Assembly: GCF_000019725.1 (NCBI RefSeq)
Contig: NC_010505.1
Location: 4,616,001-4,680,000 of the forward strand
DNA length: 64,000 nucleotides
Origin: Methylobacterium radiotolerans JCM 2831
GTDB lineage: Bacteria; Pseudomonadota; Alphaproteobacteria; Rhizobiales; Beijerinckiaceae
Reading direction: 5' to 3'
The position numbers and the translations under genes are program-made. The notes below the pieces were generated by a model. The model did not search any database. It was not told the origin of the DNA and saw only the letters and a program-made list of their open reading frames with translations. The stretch's first letter is position 1. The number at the start of each line of letters is the position of its first letter. Positions 46,631-53,211 of this stretch are shown piece after piece.

Positions 46631-46882
46631 TCAGGCGACCGGCTTCGGCTTGACGATCGGCGAGCGGGTCAGGCTCTCGATCGCGCGTCCCGGCCGTCCG
46701 GCCTTGCGGGCGATCTCCTCCTCCTGCTCTTCGATGAGCTGCCGGGCGGGCTCGTCGCCGTCGAGGCCGCCGAGGATCTCGGCCGGCACGCGCCGGTTCG
46801 AGGCCCGGGACCCGTCCGTGAAGACGATATCGAACAGAACGGAGCCCCGCTCCTGCGGTCTCGACTTGATGCGCTTGGCCAT
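46631..46882 (-). CDS. Small hypothetical protein
   Basis: 83 residues, MAKRIKSRPQERGSVLFDIV and FTDGSRASNRRVPAEILGGL, then a Glu-rich helix (EEQEEEIARKAG). The N-terminal part looks like a small beta domain. Family not recognised. A good start context and a divergent methyltransferase-like neighbour support a real gene. Confidence 0.65.
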   Translation of the reverse strand: MAKRIKSRPQERGSVLFDIVFTDGSRASNRRVPAEILGGLDGDEPARQLIEEQEEEIARKAGRPGRAIESLTRSPIVKPKPVA

Positions 46883-47036
46883 AGGTGCTGATACGCCGCC
46901 GGAATCGGTCGCGGCAAGGCGCGGTGCCGGGCGGGGGGTTGCGCGGCGCGCACTGCCGGGCCCGCGCGCCGCCCCGCTCCCGCCGCGATCCCTCCGCCGC
47001 CCGCACGACAGGGCGCCGGCAACCGAGGACGCGCGC

Positions 47037-47822
47037 GTGATACCCTGGGTTCATCTCGATACCGGGTCCGTGCCCGGCGGCGGCACCGACCTGCGCCTGA
47101 TGCGGCGCGGCGACGAGTTCGCCATCATGGCCGACACGATCGAGCTGATGAACAACCGGCGCAGCGGCTCGGAGGTGGCGCTCGCGGCGATGACCTGCGC
47201 GCGGCTCCGGGACAGGCCCCGGGCCCGGATCCTGATCGGCGGCCTCGGCATGGGCTTCACCCTGCGGGCGGCCCTCGAAGGCCTCGGGCCGGAGGCGCAG
47301 GTGGTGGTGGCCGAGCTGGTGCCCGCCGTGGTCGCCTGGGCCCGGGGGCCGCTCGCCCACGTCTTCGCCGGCTGCCTCGACGATCCGCGGGTCGACCTGC
47401 AGGAGGCCGACGTCAACCGCCTGATCCAGGCCGGCCCGGAGCGCTACGACGCGATCCTGCTCGACGTCGACAACGGCCCGGAGGGGCTGATGCGCAAGGC
47501 GAACGACCGGCTCTACGACAATTGGGGCCTCAAGCGCGCCCGCTGGGCCCTGCGGCCGGGCGGCATCCTGGGCGTCTGGTCGGGCGCCCCGGACCGGAAG
47601 TTCAAGAGCCGCCTGCAGCGCTCCGGCTTCGCGGTCGACGAGCAGCGCGTGCACGCGAGCGGCCGGGGCAGCGGCCCGAAGCACGTGGTCTGGCTCGGGA
47701 CCCGGACCGAGGGGCGGGCCGAAGGCCCGGGCCAGGGGGACCAGCGCCGGAGCGACGACCGGGCGGCGGGCGGCTCCGGACCGCGCGGTCCGGCCCAGGG
47801 CCGGCGGCGGCCGGCGCGCTAG
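47037..47822 (+). CDS. Spermidine synthase-like methyltransferase-fold protein
   Basis: 261 residues from a GTG at 47037. Rossmann-fold marks are ILIGGLGMGFTLRAALEGLG, VVVAELVPAVVAWARGPLA, DDPRVDLQEADV and YDAILLDVDNGPEGL, close to spermidine synthase-like proteins. The N-terminal substrate domain is short (MIPWVHLDTGSVPGGGTDLR, then GDEFAIMADTIELMNNRRSG). True polyamine synthesis is uncertain; many such proteins are uncharacterised. The last 45 residues are a disordered Arg/Gly-rich tail. Confidence 0.8.
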   Translation: MIPWVHLDTGSVPGGGTDLRLMRRGDEFAIMADTIELMNNRRSGSEVALAAMTCARLRDRPRARILIGGLGMGFTLRAALEGLGPEAQVVVAELVPAVVAWARGPLAHVFAGCLDDPRVDLQEADVNRLIQAGPERYDAILLDVDNGPEGLMRKANDRLYDNWGLKRARWALRPGGILGVWSGAPDRKFKSRLQRSGFAVDEQRVHASGRGSGPKHVVWLGTRTEGRAEGPGQGDQRRSDDRAAGGSGPRGPAQGRRRPAR

Positions 47823-48044
47823 GGCGGCCCTCGAGCGTGCCGCGGCGGTCCGGACGACGGGCGTCTCCGGTCCGGGCAACCCCGCCACGCCCCTGTGCCG
47901 CGCGGGAAAGGGGCTCCGCGCGGCGGACGGTCCGGGCTCGGCGATCGCGCCCCCGCCCCGACCCGGAACGGCTCCGCCGGCCGGGGCTGCCGCGCACGGT
48001 CGCACCCCCTGTCCCGGCGCGGGACGCTCACGCACATTCCCGGC

Positions 48045-48251
48045 ATGGGTGCGACGGGCGGGCATCTCTACACGGTCGAGGTCAGGCCGAGCCGGCATGA
48101 TCCCGGCCGCTTCACCTGGGCGATCCGCGACCGCGGCAAGCTGGTCCGGGGGTCGTACCGCCCTCACACGTCCGAGCACGCGGCGCGCGCCGTCGCGGAG
48201 GCCGAGATCGAGCGCCTGATCGGCCAGGACGGTCGGGCCGGCGGCGCCTAG
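48045..48251 (+). CDS. Small hypothetical protein
   Basis: 68 residues: MGATGGHLYTVEVRPSRHDP, then FTWAIRDRGKLVRGSYRPHT and a helix ARAVAEAEIERLIGQ. This looks like a compact beta-hairpin plus helix domain, often found as a conserved small protein. Function unknown. It lies 193 bp upstream of a candidate small RNA on the same strand. Confidence 0.6.
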   Translation: MGATGGHLYTVEVRPSRHDPGRFTWAIRDRGKLVRGSYRPHTSEHAARAVAEAEIERLIGQDGRAGGA

Positions 48252-48408
48252 ACCCGTTCCTCGCGCGGCCCGATTTCAGGTCCGCTCGAAGGGTGACGCG
48301 CGCCGCGCGGTCGACGCCCTCGCGGCCCCCGCGCGGCACCATGCGGAATTCGCATGGCCGCGCGGTCGGACCCGGGCACATATGCATGCCTCCGCGCCGC
48401 CCGATCCA

Positions 48409-48437
48409 TTGCATGCCGCAATGCGGCAATCTATGTT
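48409..48437 (+). promoter_or_regulatory. Sigma-70-like promoter of the small RNA, with GCAATG dyads
   Basis: TTGCAT (48409-48414), 17 bp, TATGTT (48432-48437). Transcription would start near 48444, exactly at the first hairpin of the RNA. CATTGC/GCAATG hexamers at 48407-48412, 48418-48423 and 48440-48445 alternate in orientation across the promoter, suggesting a binding site for a regulator. Confidence 0.5.
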
Positions 48438-48443
48438 TGCATT

Positions 48444-48533
48444 GCGGGATGGCGATGGCGTCGCGATCCCGCTGCCCTTCTTGGGCGTTTCCTCCCTAGA
48501 CTTCGGGCCGCTCCTTCGGGAGTGGCCTTTTTT
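48444..48533 (+). ncRNA. Candidate small RNA with CCTCCCT motif and intrinsic terminator
   Basis: About 90 nt. A 5-prime hairpin GCGGGAT...ATCCCGC (48444-48472, with inner stem GCGA/TCGC) is followed by a 32-nt linker with GGCGTTTCCTCCCTAGACTT (48484-48503) and a terminator: GGCCGCTCC-TTCG-GGAGTGGCC (48506-48527) with six T. The 23 nt at 48482-48504 are identical to the minus-strand locus at 35834-35812. The CCTCCCT motif is complementary to Shine-Dalgarno sequences. It recalls the CCUCCUCCC-type (cuckoo/CcsR) small RNAs of other alphaproteobacteria, but identity with them is not shown. Confidence 0.65.
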
Positions 48534-48586
48534 GTTCGCGCCGTCCGACCCGCGACGCGGTCGGTTCGGCGACGTGTCGCCCGAGC

Positions 48587-48611
48587 GGAACTCGGAGCTT
48601 GGCGGTACGTT
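48587..48611 (+). promoter_or_regulatory. EcfG-type (general stress) promoter
   Basis: GGAAC (48587-48591), 16 bp, CGTT (48608-48611): the consensus of the PhyR/EcfG stress regulon of Methylobacterium. It ends only 8 bp before the ATG at 48620, so the transcript would have almost no leader. Confidence 0.6.
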
Positions 48612-48619
48612 TTTCCGCC

Positions 48620-49129
48620 ATGGAACACTATCGCTCCACCCTCGGGACCACTGCCGTTGCCGTATTCGGGCTCGTGGCGGCCGCGCATATTCTGCATCCG
48701 GGCAATTACGAGGTGCAGACGCGCCCCGCACGTCCGGCCGTGACGGACGTGGCACCGGTCACGCGGAGCGCCTGGGTCGATCCGCCGGCCAAGCTGGCCG
48801 CGCCGGAGACCACCGGCGCGCTGGCGGCCGTCCCGGCGCCGCGGGTGGCGGCGGCCGTCCCGGCCACAGCCATGCCGGCCGCACCGCTCCCCGCCGAGAT
48901 GGCGCGCCCGGCCGAGCCGCCGCGCAAGACCGCGGCGCACCGCGCGAAGGGAACGGAGCGCGGCGTCCATCGGGCAGCACGCCTCCGCCACGCCGCCGTC
49001 GTCCGCACCGCGGAATCCGACCGGCCGGCGGCCGCCGCGCCGCAGACCGCGCCGGTGGCCGCCCCGTCGCAGAAGATCGATCCGATCGGCGACATCATCC
49101 GCGGCCTCGGCTTAGGCCGGGACGGCTGA
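48620..49129 (+). CDS. Ala/Pro-rich exported or membrane-anchored protein, unknown
   Basis: 169 residues from ATG 48620. One N-terminal hydrophobic segment (TTAVAVFGLVAAAHIL, about 9-25) acts as anchor or signal. The rest is low-complexity Ala/Pro/Arg sequence, and the last residues KIDPIGDIIRGLGLGRDG look conserved. I do not recognise it. An EcfG-type promoter ends 8 bp upstream, so it is probably a general stress gene with a leaderless or near-leaderless mRNA. Confidence 0.6.
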   Translation: MEHYRSTLGTTAVAVFGLVAAAHILHPGNYEVQTRPARPAVTDVAPVTRSAWVDPPAKLAAPETTGALAAVPAPRVAAAVPATAMPAAPLPAEMARPAEPPRKTAAHRAKGTERGVHRAARLRHAAVVRTAESDRPAAAAPQTAPVAAPSQKIDPIGDIIRGLGLGRDG

Positions 49130-49151
49130 GCCGGGCCCGGGCCCCGAATTC

Positions 49152-49514
49152 CTACTCGACGTGGAGGGTGAGCTTCATCTTCGGGTGAATGCCGCACTGG
49201 ATGACGAAATCGCCCGGCTCGACCAGCGTCAGCCGCGTCTCGGCGCCGGGTTCCTGAGCGCCGGCATCGAACGAGAACCGCTCCGCCTCGATGAAGGCGT
49301 GGTGGGTCAGGCGCGCGTCGCCGTTGCGCAGGGCGATGGTGTCGCCGCGGCGCAGGTACAGGTCGGTCGGCATGTACCGGCCCGCCTTCTGCAGCACGAT
49401 CCGGGTCGCGGCCGGGAGCGAGGCCCGGGCCGTCTCGAGGCCGATGCCCGCCCCGGCCAGGGCCAGGATCCCGGCGAACACGAAGGGGCGCAGGCACCTG
49501 CTGCGGAGGGACAT
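49152..49514 (-). CDS. Cupredoxin (plastocyanin-like) periplasmic protein
   Basis: 120 residues with a signal peptide (RPFVFAGILALAGAGIGLETARA). The cupredoxin domain shows all type 1 copper ligands: His in LTHHAFIEAE and Cys, His and Met in IQCGIHPKMKLTLHVE. Such small blue copper proteins carry electrons in the periplasm; relatives are often annotated as methylamine utilisation proteins, but no other mau gene is here. It follows the LysR gene on the same strand after an AT-rich hairpin. Confidence 0.85.
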   Translation of the reverse strand: MSLRSRCLRPFVFAGILALAGAGIGLETARASLPAATRIVLQKAGRYMPTDLYLRRGDTIALRNGDARLTHHAFIEAERFSFDAGAQEPGAETRLTLVEPGDFVIQCGIHPKMKLTLHVE

Positions 49515-49671
49515 GACCGATATCCAGACGTGACGCGCTGCGGGCCGGACTCCGCGGGGCACTGGCCGTGCGGCCGCGCTTGCCGCCGCGCGCATGGTGC
49601 GATGCGGCCCCTCAACCGGGCACTACGATGTCCGGTAAAACTTTAGCGATATAGACCTATGTAGAGCGTTG

Positions 49672-49701
49672 ATACAGATAAATAAATCGGTTTATCTGTA
49701 T
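49672..49701. repeat. AT-rich perfect inverted repeat at the end of the LysR gene
   Basis: ATACAGATAAA (49672-49682), 8-bp loop, TTTATCTGTAT (49691-49701): an 11-bp perfect stem that overlaps the LysR stop codon. It is strikingly AT-rich in this GC-rich region. It could be a terminator, an operator or an attachment-like site. Confidence 0.6.
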
Positions 49702-50648
49702 TCGGTGTGAGTTTCCGCGCTGTCACGGCGGCATCCCCGCGACGCCAGGACGGCCCGGACATGCTCGCGGAAGACCTGGACACGGGCCGGCAGCTCGCGC
49801 CCGGCCAGGGTGACGGCGCGCAAGGTGCTGCTGCGGGTCGCCCACGGGCCGAGCACGCGCACGATCTGCCCGGCCTCCACGGCCCGGGCGGCCACGAGGC
49901 TCGGGAGGTGGCCGATCCCGGCGCCCGCGAGGGTGAGACGGAGCGCGGTCGCGAAGTCGCTGACCCGGATCGCCGGGCTCAGGGACAGCGGCTCCGTGCG
50001 GCCCCGGCCGTCGGAGAGGGTCAGCCCGGCCGTGCCGATCCGTTCCCGGGCGAGGATCAGGTCGTGGTCGCGCAGGTCGGCGAGGTCCGCCGGGGCCGGG
50101 CGGCGCTCCAGGTAGGCGGGGGCGGCGTAGAGGGCCAGCGCCAGGGTCGCGAGGACCATCGCGCGGTAGCCGGTCTCCTCCGCGCCGCCCAGCCGCAGGG
50201 CGAGATCGATCCGGTTGGCCGCGAGGTCGAGCCGCGCGTCGGTGTTGAGCATCTCCACGGTGATCTGCGGGTAGGCGGCCCGGAAGCTCGCGACGATCTC
50301 GGGCATCACCTCGATCCCGAAATCGATCGAGGTCGTGATCCGCAGGTGCCCCGCCGGCACCGTGCGGGCGTCGCGGGCGGTCTCGGCCGCCTCGTCCAGG
50401 AGCGTCAGGCTGTCCTGCGCCTTGGCGTAGAAGGCGAGGCCCTCGGCGGTCGGCGACACCGCCCGGGAGGTTCGCGCCATCAGCCGGACGCCCAGCGCCT
50501 GCTCCAGGCGGGAGATCCGCCGGCTGACGCTGCCCTTGGTTTCCTGCAGAGTCGCTGCGGCGGCCGTCACCGTGCCGAGATCCACGACGGCGCAGAAAGC
50601 CCGCACATCGTCGAGCCCGCCCCGGAAGGTTTCCGTTCTCGCAACCAT
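49692..50648 (-). CDS. LysR family transcriptional regulator
   Basis: 318 residues from ATG 50648 (the frame runs on to 50828 but without a family-like start). The helix-turn-helix region has LDDVRAFCAVVDLGTVTAAA, LQETKGSVSRRISRLEQALG and LMARTSRAVSPTAEGLAFYA; the effector domain begins near LRITTSIDFGIEVMPEIV. It is divergent from the YceI/cytochrome b561 operon, 101 bp apart, and probably controls it. Confidence 0.92.
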   Translation of the reverse strand: MVARTETFRGGLDDVRAFCAVVDLGTVTAAAATLQETKGSVSRRISRLEQALGVRLMARTSRAVSPTAEGLAFYAKAQDSLTLLDEAAETARDARTVPAGHLRITTSIDFGIEVMPEIVASFRAAYPQITVEMLNTDARLDLAANRIDLALRLGGAEETGYRAMVLATLALALYAAPAYLERRPAPADLADLRDHDLILARERIGTAGLTLSDGRGRTEPLSLSPAIRVSDFATALRLTLAGAGIGHLPSLVAARAVEAGQIVRVLGPWATRSSTLRAVTLAGRELPARVQVFREHVRAVLASRGCRRDSAETHTEYR

Positions 50649-50749
50649 GGGGTTCCGGATAGCAGGCTCAACCGGTGCCGTGAACGGGTCTACACGGCGG
50701 CTGCGGCGCAGCGACTCGCGCTCGGCCGTCTGCTCTGCAGGAGACACCC

Positions 50750-51370
50750 TTGAAGTCGATTCTCGCCTCCGGCCTTCTGGCCCTGCTGGTCGCCACCCCG
50801 GTCGCCACCCCGGTGCTGGCCCAGACACCGCCGACCCGCGACCCCGCCCAGATCCAGGCCGGCACCTACGCGGTCGACCCCGGCCACACCCAGGTCGGCT
50901 GGCGGGTCTCCCACATGGGCTTCTCGAACTACGCGGGCGGCTTCTCGGACGTGTCCGGCACGCTGGAGCTGCAGCCGAAGAACCCGGCCGCCGCCAAGCT
51001 GTCGGTGAAGATCCCGGTCGCCTCGGTGACGACGACCAGCGCCAAGCTCACCGACGAGCTCAAGGGCGACCAGTGGCTCGACGCCGCCAAGTTCCCCGAC
51101 ATGACCTTCGTGTCCACCAAGGTCGTGCCCGCCGGCAAGGACCACGCGAAGGTGACGGGCGACCTGACGCTGCACGGCGTGACCAAGCCGGTGACGCTCG
51201 ACGTCACCCTGGTCGGCGCCGGCGTGAACCCGCTGAGCAAGAAATACACGGTCGGCTTCGAGGCCACCGGCACGCTCAAGCGCTCCGAGTTCGGGGTGAA
51301 GACCTACGTGCCGCTGATCGGCGACGAGCTGCACCTCACGATCGCGGGCGCCTTCGAGAAGCAGGACTGA
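50750..51370 (+). CDS. YceI family periplasmic lipocalin-like protein
   Basis: 206 residues. The start is a TTG at 50750: AGGAGA (50739-50744) stands 5 bp upstream, and the signal peptide MKSILASGLLALLVATPVAT follows at once. The YceI domain has YAVDPGHTQVGWRVSHMGFS, DLTLHGVTKPVTLDVTLVG and FGVKTYVPLIGDELHLTIAG. YceI proteins bind isoprenoid lipids such as polyprenyl-type quinones in the periplasm. It is the first of a three-gene set with cytochrome b561 and a second YceI. Confidence 0.92.
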   Translation: MKSILASGLLALLVATPVATPVLAQTPPTRDPAQIQAGTYAVDPGHTQVGWRVSHMGFSNYAGGFSDVSGTLELQPKNPAAAKLSVKIPVASVTTTSAKLTDELKGDQWLDAAKFPDMTFVSTKVVPAGKDHAKVTGDLTLHGVTKPVTLDVTLVGAGVNPLSKKYTVGFEATGTLKRSEFGVKTYVPLIGDELHLTIAGAFEKQD

Positions 51371-51386
51371 CCTGGGAGGATCCGCC

Positions 51387-51992
51387 ATGGCGAACGGGGT
51401 CTCCGCGCGGCGGTACTCCGCCGTGGCGATCCTGCTGCACTGGGCGAGCGCGCTGGGCGTGCTCGTCCTGATCGGTCTGGGCCTGACCATGACCCATGCG
51501 GGGTTGGCGCCGCTGCGCCAGTTCCAGCTCTACCAGTGGCACAAGTCGGTCGGGATCACCGTGCTGGCGCTGACCGCCCTGCGCGTCCTCTGGCGCCTGA
51601 CCCACCGGCCGCCGCCGCACCCGGCCGGGATGCCGGCTCGGGAGCGCCGGGCCGCCGCGGCGGCCCATCACCTCCTGTACCTGCTCCTCGTCGGGCTGCC
51701 CCTGACCGGCTGGGCCGTGGTGTCGCTGTCGCCGTTCAACATCCCGACGGTGCTCTACGGGATCGTGCCCTGGCCGCACCTGCCGCTGGCGGGCCTCGCC
51801 CCCGACCCCGCCGCCGCCGAGGGCGTCCTGAAGCGGGTCCACGCCCTGGGGGCGTGGTTCCTGGCGGCTCTGCTCGCAATCCACGTGGCGGCGGCCCTGC
51901 GCCACCACCTCCTCCTGCGCGACGACGTGCTGCGCCGCATGCTGCCGGGGCGCAGCACGTCGATCACCCCGACCGTGGAGCCGACCCGATGA
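51387..51992 (+). CDS. Cytochrome b561 family membrane protein
   Basis: 201 residues with four membrane helices. Heme-ligand His candidates are in AVAILLHWASALGVLV, QLYQWHKSVGITVLAL, AAAHHLLYLLLVGLPLTGW and VHALGAWFLAALLAIHVAAAL. Members move electrons between quinones and soluble partners at the inner membrane. It starts 17 bp after the first YceI gene, and its stop overlaps the next YceI start (ATGA), so all three are translated together. Confidence 0.92.
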   Translation: MANGVSARRYSAVAILLHWASALGVLVLIGLGLTMTHAGLAPLRQFQLYQWHKSVGITVLALTALRVLWRLTHRPPPHPAGMPARERRAAAAAHHLLYLLLVGLPLTGWAVVSLSPFNIPTVLYGIVPWPHLPLAGLAPDPAAAEGVLKRVHALGAWFLAALLAIHVAAALRHHLLLRDDVLRRMLPGRSTSITPTVEPTR

Positions 51993-52561
51993 ACGCGCGT
52001 CACCTCTGCCTGCTGGCAGCTCTCCAGGCCGCCACCCTGCCGGCGGCGGCCGCCGAGTGGGCGGTCGATCCGGGCAAGAGCGCCATCCGGTTCTCCGGCG
52101 TGCAGGTCGGCGTGCCTTTCACCGGGCGGTTCGAGCGGTTCAAGGCCGACATCGATCTCGACCCCGCCAAGCCCGAGGCGGGGCACGCGCTCGTGCTGGT
52201 CGACCTCGCCAGCGCCCGGACCGGCGACGTCCAGCGCGACGAGGCCCTGCCGCAGAAGGACTGGTTCGACGTCAAGGCGGGGAGCGAGGCGCGCTTCGAG
52301 GCGACCCGCTTCGTCGACAAGGGGCAGGGCGACTACGCGGCGATCGGGACGCTGACGATCCGCGGCACGAGCCGGCCCGTGACGCTGCCGTTCCACCTGA
52401 CCCTGGCGGGCGACACCGCGCGCGCCGCGGGGCGCGTCGGCCTCGTCCGCACCGAGTTCGGGGTCGGGCAGGGGGCCTGGGCCTCGGGCCAGTGGGTGGC
52501 GCTCGACGTCGGAGTCGAGGTCGACATCGTCGCGACGGCGCGGCCGGCAGTCGGACACTGA
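51989..52561 (+). CDS. YceI family periplasmic protein
   Basis: 190 residues with a signal peptide (CLLAALQAATLPAAAA). YceI marks are EWAVDPGKSAIRFSGVQVGV, FKADIDLDPAKPEAGHALVL, GTLTIRGTSRPVTLPFHLTL and a C-terminal VALDVGVEVDIVATA. It is diverged from the first YceI (206 residues). ATGA overlap with the cytochrome gene supports a functional unit. Confidence 0.9.
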   Translation: MNARHLCLLAALQAATLPAAAAEWAVDPGKSAIRFSGVQVGVPFTGRFERFKADIDLDPAKPEAGHALVLVDLASARTGDVQRDEALPQKDWFDVKAGSEARFEATRFVDKGQGDYAAIGTLTIRGTSRPVTLPFHLTLAGDTARAAGRVGLVRTEFGVGQGAWASGQWVALDVGVEVDIVATARPAVGH

Positions 52562-52632
52562 CGCGGGCCGCGCGCGGCGACAGGCGGACGGTCCGAATCC
52601 CGCGGGCGCCCGGACTCGTCCCGGCGCGCCCT

Positions 52633-53211
52633 TTACCCCGGCCGGTCCTCCGAGCCGGTCCCCAGCGCCCGCTGGACCATGACGCTGTCCGACCAGTGGC
52701 CGTACTTGAAGCCCACCGCCCGCAGGTAGCCGACCCGCTCGAACCCGCAGGCCTCGTGGAGCCGCAGGGAGGCCGCGTTCTCGGCGTCGATGTAGCCGAT
52801 CATCTGGCGGTAGCCGCCCGCCGCGCAGGCCTCGATCAGGGCCGGCAGCAGGCGCCGGCCGATCCCGGCATGGAGGTGGTCGGGATGCACGTAGATCGAG
52901 TGCTTGAGCGTGTAGCGGTAGGCGGGCCGCTTCCGGAACGGCACCGCGTAGGCGTAGCCCGCCACGGCGCCGTCGCGATCCGCCACGAGGTGGGGCAGGC
53001 GCTTCTTGCGCATGGTCTTGCGCCGGCGCTTCAGGTCGTCGGGGAGCAGCCGGTCCTCCTCGGCGACGCCGACGTCGCTGACGCCCCGGCTGATGTGGTG
53101 CTCGTAGATCGCCACCATCGCCTCGACATCGGCGTCCGAGGACGGGCGGATGACGATGTCGGGGCAGGACCGGGCCGGGACCGGGCCGGGCGTCTCGACC
53201 TCGATCTCCAT
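52633..53211 (-). CDS. GNAT acetyltransferase, phosphinothricin acetyltransferase-like
   Basis: 192 residues. IVIRPSSDADVEAMVAIYEH opens a GNAT domain. YRYTLKHSIYVHPDHLHAGI, GRRLLPALIEACAAGGYRQM and AENAASLRLHEACGFERVGY are the acetyl-CoA-binding and C-terminal blocks of the Pat/Bar group. Its ATG overlaps the stop of the decarboxylase gene (TGATG), so the two are coupled. An amine or amino acid acetyltransferase is likely. The substrate is inferred only. Confidence 0.88.
   Translation of the reverse strand: MEIEVETPGPVPARSCPDIVIRPSSDADVEAMVAIYEHHISRGVSDVGVAEEDRLLPDDLKRRRKTMRKKRLPHLVADRDGAVAGYAYAVPFRKRPAYRYTLKHSIYVHPDHLHAGIGRRLLPALIEACAAGGYRQMIGYIDAENAASLRLHEACGFERVGYLRAVGFKYGHWSDSVMVQRALGTGSEDRPG

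Larger units (their letters stand above)
48252..48619. other. Intergenic region holding a small RNA locus and an EcfG-type promoter
   Basis: 368 bp. The first 150 bp show nothing I can name. Then come a promoter (48409-48437), a candidate small RNA with its terminator (48444-48533) and a GGAAC-N16-CGTT promoter (48587-48611). Confidence 0.65.
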
